Positions 8,714 through 17,302 of a stretch of DNA of 64,000 nucleotides are shown in pieces. The notes beneath the pieces were generated by a model that made no database searches, was not told the DNA's origin, and saw nothing but the letters and a program-made list of their open reading frames with translations. The DNA lies in contig JACIYN010000059.1 in NCBI GenBank assembly GCA_014359885.1, positions 37,406 through 101,405 of the forward strand. The letters are read 5' to 3'. The DNA comes from Desulfacinum sp. GTDB taxonomy: Bacteria > Desulfobacterota > Syntrophobacteria > Syntrophobacterales > DSM-9756. The stretch's first letter is position 1. Every line of letters starts with the position of its first letter. The position numbers and the translations under genes were made by a program.

Positions 8714-11407
8714 ATGCGCCGCCGACACAAGGGTCCTCGAAAGAAGGCCCCTCCCAAAGACCAGCCGAGACAGGACACATTCCGCCTCAAGATCAGCCCC
8801 AAGGTGCGAAAGGTCTTGGACCGCATCGGGGTTCCCGAACCCCGCCCGTTCGTGCCCGATCCCTTCCAGGTGGAAGCCGTCGAGAAGGTCCGCCGGCATG
8901 ACGTCCTGGTGACCGCTCCCACCGGTGCGGGAAAGACCTATATCGCCATCGAGGCCATCCGGGAAGTCTTTCGCACGGGGGGCCGCAGCTGGTACGCCTC
9001 GCCCCTCAAGGCCCTCTCCAACGCCAAGCTGGAAGAATTTTCCACCCTCTTCGGCCCCGAAAACGTGGGAATTCTGACGGGCGACCGGAAGGAAAACCCT
9101 AACGCGCCCATCATCGTGGGCACCACGGAAATCCTGCGAAATCAGCTCTACGATGCCATGCACCGGGGAGAGGATCTGGCCGTGGATCTGGTGGTGATGG
9201 ACGAGGCCCACTACCTGGGCGATCCGGATCGGGGGGTGGTCTGGGAGGAGGTGCTCATCTACCTTCCCGCACGCGTCCGGCTGCTCCTGTTGTCGGCCAC
9301 CATCCGAAACGCCCGGCAGATCTGCGACTGGCTCCTCTGGCTGAGGCAATCCCCTTGCCTGTGGGTGGCCGCCACCGAAAGACCCGTTCCCCTCTACCCG
9401 CTCTTTCTGTTCCCCCACGGGGATCTGACGCCGCTGGGCGGCAAAGGGGGCCTCTTCCGCCCCATCCGGGACTTGGATCCCCGTCAGTTTGCCCGGAGGG
9501 ACTTTCCGGACATCGCTCGCATCCTGGAGGCCCTGCGCCAGGCGGACCTGCTCCCGGCCATCTTCTTTCTCAAGTCCAGGGCGGACTGCGAGCGGGCCAT
9601 CGGCTTGTGCCCACCGGTGCCGAAATCGGCGGCCAAGAGGCGGGCCGATTTCGACCGACGCCTGCGGGAACTCCTGGACCAGTGGCCGTTTCTCAAGACC
9701 CACAAGCACCTTGCCATCCTGAAGAGGAGCCGCGTGGGCGCCCACCATGCCGGGCAGCTGCCCCATTGGAAGCTGCTGCTGGAAAAACTCATGCAGGAAG
9801 GCTACCTGGAGGCCATCTTCTCCACCTCCACCGTGGCCGCCGGGGTCAACTTTCCGGCCCGAACCGTGGTGGTTCCCCAGAGCGACCGTTTCAACGGCCG
9901 GGAATTCGTGGATCTCTCCGCCACGGATCTCCTCCAGATGACGGGGCGGGCGGGGCGCCGGGGCATGGACGAGATCGGCTTCGTGCTGGTCGTTCCCGGG
10001 CGTTACCAGAAGGCCGAGCTGATCCACGATCTGCTCCGCTCCCCGCCGGACGCCATCCAGAGCCAGATCCGGGTGAATTTTTCCATGGTCCTGAACCTGC
10101 TCTTGTCCCATGAGCCGGAAGAGATCCGAACTCTTTTCGCCCGCAGCCTGGCCACGTACCAGAACCTGAGCCGCGAGGAACACGTTCGGGATCTGGTCCG
10201 ATCCTTTCAGCAAGAACTGGCCCGTTGGGAGCCCCACATGGCCTGCGGATCCATGGATGCCCTGGCCGAGGTGCGGCCCCGCTTCATGCGCCTGCAGGAA
10301 GAGCAGAGAAAGGCCAAGAAACTGGCCCGAAAGCAGGCCCTGGAATGGTCCACCCAGGGACTGCTCACCCCCGGGCGCCTTTTTCTCAACCGGCGCGGGA
10401 GTCTTTACGTGGTGGTCGAGCCGGCGGGAAGGGACGCCCCGGAGGTGGAGGCGGTCCGGCTCCAACCGCCGCTCCAGTGGTACCGGGGCACCGTGCGGAC
10501 CCACGGAGTCCGCACCCGCCAGATCCGGGACATCGGCCGAAAGATCGCTTCCCTCCCGGACCTCCATGACAAGAACGGATGGCAGGCCCTGATGGAACAC
10601 TGCGAACGGGAGGGCTACCGTTCCCTTTTCGGGGAAGGCTCCACGGGGGAAAGACCCGAAGCCCTTCAATCGGCCACCCGGTCCCTGGCCGAAACCGCCC
10701 TGCGCAAGGCGCAGCTTCCCTGCACGGGCTGCGAACTCTTCGGCCCCTGCCACAAGGCGTCCAAGCATCCCTTTGCCCGGCTGGTGCAGCGCTACTTCGC
10801 CCACCGCGTGGAGATCCAGTCGGTCCAGGAAGCCTTGTGGCGCTCTTTCCAGCACCACTTCCGGATTTTAGAGGAAGAGGGCTACGTGACCGAGGAAGGG
10901 CATCTCACGGCGGACGGCCTGTGGGCCTCCAAACTACGCCTGGACCAGCCGCTGCTCATCTCGGAAGGCATCCGCCGGCGCGTCTTTCCCGAAAAGGACC
11001 CGCCGCTCCTGGCGGCCCTCATCGCCCCGTTTGTCATGGACCGCGATCGCCCGGGCGAGTCGCAATTGTCGGCCCTTATCTGGAAATACCCGGACCTGGC
11101 CGCGCCCTATTTCGCCATGATGCAAGCCCTTCACCGTCTCCGGGAGAAACTGAATCAGGAAGGGTTCGAAACTCCGGCTCTTCCCTTCTGGACGGTGGTG
11201 TCCGTCTACCACTGGGCCAAAGGGGAGTCCTGGGAGGTGGTCAAGAACCTGACGGGAATCGACGAAGGAGATCTGGCCATGGTGATGCTGCGAACCGCGG
11301 ACCACCTGCGCCAGGTGGAATCCCTGGGGGAAAGCCACCCGGAACTGGCCGCATCGGCCCGGGAGGCCATTGACCGCATCCTGCGGGAGCCGGTGCTGGT
11401 GGTGTGA
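8714..11407 (+). CDS. Ski2-like superfamily 2 helicase
   Basis: About 897 residues. A large SF2 DExH helicase of the Ski2/Mtr4/Hel308 group. Motifs include APTGAGKT (I), VMDEAHYLGD (II, DEAH), LLSATIRN (III), STVAAGVNFPAR (V) and QMTGRAGRRGMD (VI). The C-terminal 450 residues are less typical and contain a cysteine cluster (C-x2-C, then C about seven residues later, near residue 670-680) that could bind metal. Ski2-like proteins unwind structured RNA or stalled DNA; the substrate here is not known. The start is uncertain: ATG 8714 has no good Shine-Dalgarno, while an in-frame TTG at 8693 has AAGGAG 11 bases upstream. It is followed after 12 bases by a phosphoesterase gene. Confidence 0.88.
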   Translation: MRRRHKGPRKKAPPKDQPRQDTFRLKISPKVRKVLDRIGVPEPRPFVPDPFQVEAVEKVRRHDVLVTAPTGAGKTYIAIEAIREVFRTGGRSWYASPLKALSNAKLEEFSTLFGPENVGILTGDRKENPNAPIIVGTTEILRNQLYDAMHRGEDLAVDLVVMDEAHYLGDPDRGVVWEEVLIYLPARVRLLLLSATIRNARQICDWLLWLRQSPCLWVAATERPVPLYPLFLFPHGDLTPLGGKGGLFRPIRDLDPRQFARRDFPDIARILEALRQADLLPAIFFLKSRADCERAIGLCPPVPKSAAKRRADFDRRLRELLDQWPFLKTHKHLAILKRSRVGAHHAGQLPHWKLLLEKLMQEGYLEAIFSTSTVAAGVNFPARTVVVPQSDRFNGREFVDLSATDLLQMTGRAGRRGMDEIGFVLVVPGRYQKAELIHDLLRSPPDAIQSQIRVNFSMVLNLLLSHEPEEIRTLFARSLATYQNLSREEHVRDLVRSFQQELARWEPHMACGSMDALAEVRPRFMRLQEEQRKAKKLARKQALEWSTQGLLTPGRLFLNRRGSLYVVVEPAGRDAPEVEAVRLQPPLQWYRGTVRTHGVRTRQIRDIGRKIASLPDLHDKNGWQALMEHCEREGYRSLFGEGSTGERPEALQSATRSLAETALRKAQLPCTGCELFGPCHKASKHPFARLVQRYFAHRVEIQSVQEALWRSFQHHFRILEEEGYVTEEGHLTADGLWASKLRLDQPLLISEGIRRRVFPEKDPPLLAALIAPFVMDRDRPGESQLSALIWKYPDLAAPYFAMMQALHRLREKLNQEGFETPALPFWTVVSVYHWAKGESWEVVKNLTGIDEGDLAMVMLRTADHLRQVESLGESHPELAASAREAIDRILREPVLVV

Positions 11408-11419
11408 GGGGGCGGGATC

Positions 11420-12169
11420 GTGGCGAGAGCGGCCGTGCTTTCCGACATACACGGCAATATGGAGGCTCTGACGGCGGTCCTGGAGGCGGCGGCCCGGGAG
11501 GGGGTGGACGCCGTCTGGCACCTGGGCGACCTGGTGGGCTACAATGCCGATCCCGACCAGTGCATGGACGTGCTGAGAGACCGGAACGCCGTGGGCGTCC
11601 AGGGGAACCATGATCTGGCGGCCGTGGATCCGCAGATCGCCCAGTCCTTCAACGTCCTGGCCCACGAGGCCCTCCTTTACACCCTCACGCGGCTCCATTC
11701 CGCCCATGTGGCCCACCTGTACTCCCTGCCGCTCTACCAGGTGGTGGACCAACGCGTTCTCTTGTGCCACGGCACGCCCGAAACACCCCACTCCTACATC
11801 CTCACCGTCTTTCAGGCCAAGCGAACCTTCAACCTGCTCCGGAAAAAATTCCCCCAGGTACACATCTGCTTTCACGGACACACCCACGTGCAAAGGCTGT
11901 GGGCGCGGGACCCGCGGGGCAAGGTGGCGGCCCAGGACATCTCCCCCCGGGAGATGAGGCTGGATCCGGAACTCCTATACCTCATCAATCCCGGCAGCGT
12001 GGGACAACCCCGCCAGAAGGACCGTCGGGCCCACTTCCTCATCTTCGATACGGAGCGCCTGTCCGTGACCTTCCGAGCAGTGGAATACGATGTGGCGGCT
12101 GCGCAGCGAAAGATCCGCCGCGCCGGCCTGCCCGAATATCTGGCCTTGCGCCTGGATGACGGGATCTAG
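11420..12169 (+). CDS. Calcineurin-like metallophosphoesterase
   Basis: A 249-residue dimetal phosphoesterase. The full set of metal ligands is visible in order: D-I-H-G-N near residue 9-13, G-D-L-V near 38-41, G-N-H-D near 63-66, a His in the central region (LLCHGTPE) and G-H-T-H near 154-157. It belongs with the YfcE/MJ0936 type of phosphodiesterases; the physiological substrate cannot be told. Translation starts with GTG at 11420 behind a GAGGGGG sequence. It lies 12 bases after the Ski2-like helicase and 51 bases before a GNAT gene, so the three probably share a transcript. Confidence 0.9.
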   Translation: MARAAVLSDIHGNMEALTAVLEAAAREGVDAVWHLGDLVGYNADPDQCMDVLRDRNAVGVQGNHDLAAVDPQIAQSFNVLAHEALLYTLTRLHSAHVAHLYSLPLYQVVDQRVLLCHGTPETPHSYILTVFQAKRTFNLLRKKFPQVHICFHGHTHVQRLWARDPRGKVAAQDISPREMRLDPELLYLINPGSVGQPRQKDRRAHFLIFDTERLSVTFRAVEYDVAAAQRKIRRAGLPEYLALRLDDGI

Positions 12170-12220
12170 GGGCGTGCGGGAGAAAAGGCCTTTCAACCGC
12201 TTACGGAGAAAGGAGCAGCC

Positions 12221-12784
12221 ATGTTCGGAAGCAAGGAAGCCCAGCTCAAGGACGGAACGCGGGTGACCATCCGCCCCATGACGGTGGAAGACGAGGCGGC
12301 CCTGTTCGCCTTCTTCCAAAGTCTCCCCGACGAACTGCTGCTTTATATCCGACACAACGTGCGCGACCCGGAGGTGGTCCACCACTGGGTGCAGGAACTG
12401 GACTACAGCCGGGTGATCCCCCTGCTGGCCTGGGCGGGCGAGGAGGTGGCCGCCGACGTGACCCTGCATCGCATTCCCTATGGCTGGAAGCGCCACATCG
12501 GGGAAGTGCGCACCGTGGTGGCCCCCAAGTACCAGAACCGGGGACTGGCCACCATGATGCTCAACGAGGTGGTGGAGCTGGCATCGGAAATCGGCCTGGA
12601 AAAGCTCTGGGCCGAAATCCCCCTGGATTCGGTGGGGGCGATCCGGGCCTTCCGGAATGCGGGGTTCGGCTGCAAGGCGGTGATCGAAGGCCTCGTCAAG
12701 GACATCCGCCAACGCAACGTGGACATCCTCATCATGGTCTGCGACGTGACCGCCCACTACGATCCCCGGTGGTCGAAGGATTAA
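12221..12784 (+). CDS. GNAT-family N-acetyltransferase
   Basis: A 187-residue acetyltransferase of the GNAT fold. The acetyl-CoA pyrophosphate-binding motif appears as Q-N-R-G-L-A-T near residues 106-112, preceded by the beta4 strand EVRTVVAP and followed by the AIRAFRNAGF helix that commonly ends the CoA site. The substrate is unknown; related proteins occur as stand-alone domains or fused to acyl-CoA synthetases that acetylate protein lysines. AAAGGAG lies six bases before the ATG. It is the last gene of the helicase-phosphoesterase unit. Confidence 0.87.
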   Translation: MFGSKEAQLKDGTRVTIRPMTVEDEAALFAFFQSLPDELLLYIRHNVRDPEVVHHWVQELDYSRVIPLLAWAGEEVAADVTLHRIPYGWKRHIGEVRTVVAPKYQNRGLATMMLNEVVELASEIGLEKLWAEIPLDSVGAIRAFRNAGFGCKAVIEGLVKDIRQRNVDILIMVCDVTAHYDPRWSKD

Positions 12785-12859
12785 AGGATTAAAGGATTAG
12801 AGGATTAAGGGATTGAGGGATGAGAGGATTGGGGGGGTCCCGCCTCGCCGCCTCCCGCC
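12785..12859. repeat. Short GGATTAAA-type tandem repeat
   Basis: Between the GNAT stop and the kinase stop (convergent genes) are about six imperfect 8-10 base units of the form GGATTAAA/GGATTAGA/GGATTGA. The stretch has no coding potential. No clear terminator hairpin was seen. Confidence 0.6.
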
Positions 12860-14191
12860 TTACGACGGCGGCAGGACGCGGCCCGTCCCGAAATCAGGAA
12901 ATGCCTCCATGAGGGCCCGGCGCAACTCCTCCGCATGGGCGTAGCGCTTCTGCCAGTCCTTTTCCAGGCAGCGCAGGATGATCTTTTCCAACTCCAAGGG
13001 AAGATCCGGCTCCAATTCCCGGGGCGGTTCCGGCGGGGATTCCAGGATCAGGTCCATGAGTTCCTTTTCGTTTTCCGAATAAAACGGCAGGTATTCGGTG
13101 GCCAGGGCATAGAGTACGACGCCCAGCGCCCACACATCGCTGGCCTGACGGCTCCGGCCCAGGATCTGCTCCGGGGCCATGTAGGGGCGGGAACCGATCA
13201 CCGTGCTGCTGATGGACCGGCGGGTCACGTCCTTGGCGGTTCCGAAATCGAGGAGCTTCAAGGTGCCCGCCGGCGTCACCAGAATGTTTTCCGGCTTGAT
13301 GTCCCGGTGCATCACCTGATGGCGATGGGCATAGGCCACCACATCCAGCAGTTGGACATACAAGCTTTCCTTGTCCAGAGGGTCCAGCCCGGCATCCAGG
13401 AGCTCCTGCAGGGTGCTTCCTGAAACGTACTCCTGGATCAACACCACCTTTCCCCCCACCTTGATCACTTCCAGGGTCGCCACCGCGTTGGGATGCCCGG
13501 CCAGCCGTCTCAGGATGGCCGCCTCCATGAGAAACTTGCGGTTCATCTTCTCCTCATGGGGCACCTTGGCCACGGCCACCCGGGCCCCGTCCTTTTCCTG
13601 AACGAGCCAGACCTCCCCGAAGCTTCCAAACCCCAGCCGTCGCACCTTTTCCCACTTGCCCAGGTACCGGGCGGCTTCGGCCGCTTCGGGCCGCTGCACG
13701 TCCCGAGACCCGAAGAGGGACTCCCGGATTCGGCGGAACCCCCGGCGGCATGCCCGCAGCCAGTGCGGCTCGTCTTGGCAGGTGGTGGTCCGCCGGGTGC
13801 TTCCCCCCGAATCCTGCCAATCCAGAAGCAGTTGCAGCCGGGTGGCGAAGGGGGCGCCCTCCAGCGGGGGGATCCAATAGTCGTCGGCCCCCGCGCGAAG
13901 GATGTCCCGGACCCGGCGGAGCCGCCCTTCGGAGACGAGGGCCAAGAGGGGCGGTCCCGGTCCCAAAGCGTTTCGAAGGCGCCGGACCCCTATCTCCGGA
14001 CGGCCTTCCCCTTCGGCCACCTTCAGGACCACCAGCCGGACGTCCTCCGGGGTGCACCGCAGGGCATCAACCACCGTGGCCGCCCGTTCCACGGCAAGAT
14101 CGCCCTCTTCCCGCCGAACCAAGTCCGACAGGATCCGCTCCTCTTCCGGATCACAGCCGATGAGCAGTACGGTTCCGGACCTCAGCGCCAT
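12860..14191 (-). CDS. Ser/Thr protein kinase with N-terminal degenerate receiver domain
   Basis: A 443-residue soluble protein. Residues about 5-125 resemble a response-regulator receiver (VLLIGCDPEEERIL, then LVVLKV where the phosphoacceptor Asp would stand), but the acidic pocket and Asp are not conserved. Residues about 180-430 are a Hanks-type kinase: Gly loop LGFGSFGEV, VAK lysine, HRDIKPEN catalytic loop near 293-300, DFG, and MAPEQ. All catalytic residues are present, so it is probably active. No transmembrane sensor segment is present. A stand-alone gene; targets unknown. The pseudo-receiver may bind a partner rather than receive phosphate. AAGGACG precedes the ATG. Confidence 0.9.
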   Translation of the reverse strand: MALRSGTVLLIGCDPEEERILSDLVRREEGDLAVERAATVVDALRCTPEDVRLVVLKVAEGEGRPEIGVRRLRNALGPGPPLLALVSEGRLRRVRDILRAGADDYWIPPLEGAPFATRLQLLLDWQDSGGSTRRTTTCQDEPHWLRACRRGFRRIRESLFGSRDVQRPEAAEAARYLGKWEKVRRLGFGSFGEVWLVQEKDGARVAVAKVPHEEKMNRKFLMEAAILRRLAGHPNAVATLEVIKVGGKVVLIQEYVSGSTLQELLDAGLDPLDKESLYVQLLDVVAYAHRHQVMHRDIKPENILVTPAGTLKLLDFGTAKDVTRRSISSTVIGSRPYMAPEQILGRSRQASDVWALGVVLYALATEYLPFYSENEKELMDLILESPPEPPRELEPDLPLELEKIILRCLEKDWQKRYAHAEELRRALMEAFPDFGTGRVLPPS

Positions 14192-14307
14192 GGTCGTCCT
14201 TTTCCAAACCCTGCGATCACGGGCCTTCCCGCATAGGGGGTCTCACCACCTCCACACTCCATGCGTGTCCCTTATCGTCCACTCGCGTTCATTCGCGGTT
14301 CCCAACA

Positions 14308-14340
14308 GAAAAGGAGCGGGAAGCACAGCTTCCCGCTCCT
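14308..14340 (-). terminator. Intrinsic terminator after the OFA transporter gene
   Basis: A 12-base perfect stem (GGAGCGGGAAGC / GCTTCCCGCTCC) with a three-base loop is followed on the minus strand by TTTTC. It lies about 40 bases beyond the transporter stop codon, and so would end its transcript before the kinase gene. Immediately beyond, near 14278-14300, is a reverse copy of the TTCATTCGCGGTT repeat unit. Confidence 0.75.
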
Positions 14341-14381
14341 TCGTGTTTCACCTCATCGCTCGATCATGGGATGGGGCGCCC

Positions 14382-15647
14382 TCACTCGGTGGAGTAGCGA
14401 GGCCGCTTGGTCACCAGGGCCAGGACGATTCCCACGATGAGCAGAATCCCTGCAATATAGAACGCGTAATCGTAGGATTGGTACTTGTCGTAGATGCGGC
14501 CGGCCAGCTTGGGCATGAAGGCTCCCAGGCCCCAGCCGAGGAACACGAGGCCGTAGTTGAAGCCCAGGTTCTTGGGCCCGTAGAAGTCGGCCGTGAAGCT
14601 GGGAAAGAGGGACAGACCGCCGCCGTAACACCAGAAACCGATGGCGCAGGCCAGGAACAGAAGCGGGATGTTCTTCAGGGACAGGAGGTACGGCAGCAGG
14701 AACATGATGACCGCCGCGGCGATGTAGTTCACGATCAAACCGTTGGTTCGGCCGATCTTATCGGAGATGATACCCGTTCCGATACGGCCCACCGAGTTGA
14801 AGATGGCACCCCAGGAAACCAGCAGGTACCCCGCCGCCATGATGCCAGTGATCATCTTGGCTGCATGGCCGATGAGCAGAAGGCCCGCCTGGGTGTTGAT
14901 GCAGAACATGATCACCAGGGCGTAGAACTGCCACGTCTTGAGCATTTCGCCGGCCGTCCAGTCCGCCCGGGTCTGGGATGCGGCACGGGCAGCCGTGGCC
15001 GCCGTGGCGGGCGGTTGCGGAGGCACATAGCCCGGTTCGGGCCAGGCCAACAATTGCGCCGCCACCAGGATCACGATCAGGTACGCCACGCCCAGCACGT
15101 AGAACGAGGCGCTCATGCTGTAGCTGGTGATCAGCCACTTGGCCACCGGGGCCACGTAAAAGGCTGCGAGACCATAGCCGCTCACCACCAAACCTGCGAT
15201 GAGGCCGCGCTTGTGGGGGCCGAACCACTTGAGGGCCGCAGGGGTGGGCGCCGCGTAGCCGATGCCCATGCCGATGCCGCCTCCGATCCCGTAGCCCAGC
15301 AGGATCCCCGCATAGCTCTTCATGGCCCCCGCCACGATCAGTCCCAACCCGATGGCGATGCCGCCGATGGAAGCCGCCAAGGTGGGGCCGTACTTATCCT
15401 GGATGCGGCCGCCGGGGATCATGAGGAGGGCAAAGACCAGGATACACAAGGACGCCGGGTTGGAAGCCTGCTCCGCCGTGAGCGGAGTCCAGCCCTGGCT
15501 CAACATGTATTCCTTGTCCGTAAGGTACTTGACCCACACGCTCCAGGCGTACAGACAGCCCAGGCACAAATTGATGACCGTTCCCGCAAAGACCACGCGC
15601 CAAGCCTTGCCGGGAACCTGGTCCACCGCTTGTTGAGCACTTGCCAT
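14382..15647 (-). CDS. OFA-family MFS transporter (oxalate/formate antiporter type)
   Basis: A 421-residue, 12-helix major facilitator of the oxalate:formate antiporter family. Typical features are the N-terminal NLCLGCLYAWSVW helix, the NSVGRIGTGIISDKIGR loop motif between helices and the GIGYAAPTP stretch. Family members exchange small carboxylates such as oxalate/formate, lactate or pyruvate across the inner membrane; the true substrate is not resolved. The start at 15647 is supported by GGGAGG seven bases upstream; the 11 extra codons upstream are unlikely to be used. Transcribed alone and ended by the hairpin at 14308-14340. Confidence 0.88.
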   Translation of the reverse strand: MASAQQAVDQVPGKAWRVVFAGTVINLCLGCLYAWSVWVKYLTDKEYMLSQGWTPLTAEQASNPASLCILVFALLMIPGGRIQDKYGPTLAASIGGIAIGLGLIVAGAMKSYAGILLGYGIGGGIGMGIGYAAPTPAALKWFGPHKRGLIAGLVVSGYGLAAFYVAPVAKWLITSYSMSASFYVLGVAYLIVILVAAQLLAWPEPGYVPPQPPATAATAARAASQTRADWTAGEMLKTWQFYALVIMFCINTQAGLLLIGHAAKMITGIMAAGYLLVSWGAIFNSVGRIGTGIISDKIGRTNGLIVNYIAAAVIMFLLPYLLSLKNIPLLFLACAIGFWCYGGGLSLFPSFTADFYGPKNLGFNYGLVFLGWGLGAFMPKLAGRIYDKYQSYDYAFYIAGILLIVGIVLALVTKRPRYSTE

Positions 15648-15813
15648 AACCGATCCTCCCACGTCTGAAATTCCGAACATACGTTCTTCGGGAAATGAAA
15701 GACAAGACCAACGCCCCGAAGAAACGCCCTCATGGCCGATGGGAGCTAAGTTGAAATGTCTGAAATAATGCTCGAAATCGGTAGTTGTTGTTGATGAAAG
15801 CCGGACGACGCCT

Positions 15814-15984
15814 TTACTGCCGGTGGTACTCGGTAGTACGGAGGGAAATCAGCGCGAGGAGCACGACTGCTGTGGAACCGATCAAGATGAGAAAACGCTT
15901 TTGGATGCCCACGGGAGGCTGCGGAAACCGCGTTCCGTCGTCACAGGGGACGATCGCCGAAAGAGAAGCCGAGGTTGGTTGCAC
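15814..15984 (-). CDS. Possible small single-helix membrane protein
   Basis: An open frame of 56 codons from a GTG at 15984 upstream of, and co-directional with, the OFA transporter gene. The C-terminal half reads RFLILIGSTAVVLLALISL, a good transmembrane helix, followed by a short charged tail; the N-terminal half is Pro-rich. A strong Shine-Dalgarno sequence lies too far away (about 27 bases) to support this start, and I recognise no homologue. It is offered as a candidate only. The rest of 15648-16177 (530 bases) holds the transporter promoter region and two 13-base purine-rich repeats. Confidence 0.25.
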   Translation of the reverse strand: MQPTSASLSAIVPCDDGTRFPQPPVGIQKRFLILIGSTAVVLLALISLRTTEYHRQ

Positions 15985-16010
15985 GGTTCAAAAAAGACCT
16001 GTTTTCTTCA

Positions 16011-16048
16011 CACCTCCTTTCTTACGTGTTGATGGCACCTCCTTTCTT
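16011..16048 (-). repeat. Duplicated Shine-Dalgarno-like element
   Basis: The 13-mer AAGAAAGGAGGTG on the minus strand occurs twice, at 16036-16048 and 16011-16023, 25 bases apart. Both are perfect anti-16S matches but neither is followed by a recognisable gene at normal spacing. They sit in the leader region upstream of the OFA transporter. Confidence 0.5.
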
Positions 16049-16177
16049 GACTGAGTTGCAGCTTCACCTTTACCACCTTCTCCTTTGCATATACGCCAGG
16101 GTCCAGAGGGGTGTCAAGGGGAATTCTCAACTGTTTTTAGATTGTTACATAATGCACAATGGCTGTCGCCGGGCCCG

Positions 16178-16588
16178 TCACGGGCCCTGGGGCTCCAGGT
16201 GCACATGCTCCACGCCCTCCTTCAGGAAAAAGCGGCTTTCCTCCACCTTCTTCCTGAGCCGGCCCGTGGTGAAGATCACCTTGCGGGGTGAATCGAAGGA
16301 CGTGAGACTCCTGACGGCATAAAGGGTCACCACCTCGTCGAAGCAGACGGCGCCCGCGATCTTCCCATCCCCGTCCAGGACCAGGAGATCCACAGGGCGG
16401 TCGGCAACGCGCGGAGGCATGTAGTCGGCAAGGACCTGGTACCCCGCCCCCCGAAGGCAGGCGAAGAGGTGGCACTGGAGAGTTCGTTTCACCGTCGCGG
16501 GCGATTGAAAGGCCTTGGGGATGTCCGCCCACACCCGTTCCAATTCCCCTTTCCATTCCTCCCAATGCAAGGAATTTCTGTCCGACAC
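16178..16588 (-). CDS. Protein of unknown function (possible endonuclease-like fold)
   Basis: A 136-residue soluble protein. A start at GTG 16588 is chosen because AAAAGGAGG lies four bases upstream. The central segment PVDLLVLDGDGKIAGAVCFDE has a hydrophobic strand, an Asp turn and a second strand ending in Asp-Glu, loosely reminiscent of PD-(D/E)xK or holdase-like alpha/beta cores, but no complete catalytic motif can be claimed. It follows the small membrane protein gene by 37 bases on the same strand, so the two are likely co-transcribed. A small GC-rich hairpin (16171-16187) surrounds its stop codon. Confidence 0.6.
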   Translation of the reverse strand: MSDRNSLHWEEWKGELERVWADIPKAFQSPATVKRTLQCHLFACLRGAGYQVLADYMPPRVADRPVDLLVLDGDGKIAGAVCFDEVVTLYAVRSLTSFDSPRKVIFTTGRLRKKVEESRFFLKEGVEHVHLEPQGP

Positions 16589-16625
16589 GATTCCTCCTTT
16601 TCCATCGGCCCCGGCGGAATCCCGT

Positions 16626-16904
16626 TTACGCCTGGGGGCCGCGCAAGATCTCAAATTCCCGGTTCAGCCAACCGCGTATCCACTGCCCCGCCAGGTTCCT
16701 CAAAAAGAAGGGAATCAGGAAGGCAAGCAAATACACATAGGTGGGCACCTGGAAGTAGAGACACAGGAGGGCGAAGCTCACCACCGCGAGACTCATGCTC
16801 AGGTTTGTGATCAGTTCCGCCACGCTGTGGAGCTTACGGTCCAGATGCTCCCGGAATTCCTTTTCTTCGAAGACCAACCGGCCTCCCTCGCGTCTTCCCG
16901 GCAT
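16626..16904 (-). CDS. Small two-helix membrane protein
   Basis: A 92-residue protein with a charged N terminus (KEFREHLDRKLHSVAELITNLSMSL) and two adjacent hydrophobic helices (VVSFALLCLYFQV and YVYLLAFLIPFFL), then a short amphipathic C terminus. AAAAGGAGG lies four bases before the ATG at 16904, which rules out the longer upstream frame. No family is recognised. It probably sits in the inner membrane and forms an operon with the following 136-residue protein. Confidence 0.65.
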   Translation of the reverse strand: MPGRREGGRLVFEEKEFREHLDRKLHSVAELITNLSMSLAVVSFALLCLYFQVPTYVYLLAFLIPFFLRNLAGQWIRGWLNREFEILRGPQA

Positions 16905-17044
16905 GGGACCTCCTTTTCGTTGCGTCTTCGAGCCCTCGTTTCTGTCGCCCATTTAAGCATAAAGGATGCCCCGACCGCAATTGACGGATGCGGGTCGGGT
17001 TGCTATGGTGGGCGCCGCCGATACGGAACCGGAAGGAGTTTGGC

Positions 17045-17302
17045 ATGCAGATGGATCGGGCCATCTTCCAACTGAAGGCCGGAGTGGAAGCCACGTCCCT
17101 CTACATCCTCATCTGCGCGCTGGTGGACGAGGGGAAGGCGGCCACCCTGGAAAACGTGCGCAATCAGTGGACGGGCTCGGACGAAGCCCTGTCCGCCGGC
17201 CTGGAAGAACTGATCCGGCTTGGGGTTCTTTCCCCGGCCCCGCCGGACGGGCAAACCCCGCTCAAGGTTCGACCGACGGAATCATGGAACTGGAAAGAGT
17301 AG
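17045..17302 (+). CDS. Small protein of unknown function, winged-helix-like
   Basis: An 85-residue protein (MQMDRAIFQLKAGVEATSLY...) preceded by GGAAGGAG six bases away. It looks helical, with a pattern (Leu-Glu-rich helix, then LGVLSP turn) like the wing region of small winged-helix proteins. The 3' end overlaps the next gene by 19 bases, indicating translational coupling. No function can be assigned. Its partner is a cysteine-rich YkgJ-like protein. Confidence 0.6.
   Translation: MQMDRAIFQLKAGVEATSLYILICALVDEGKAATLENVRNQWTGSDEALSAGLEELIRLGVLSPAPPDGQTPLKVRPTESWNWKE

Noticed and set aside
8627..10858. A 743-codon frame antisense to the Ski2-like helicase
   Set aside because: Same GC-skew shadow; the sense strand shows all helicase motifs in order.
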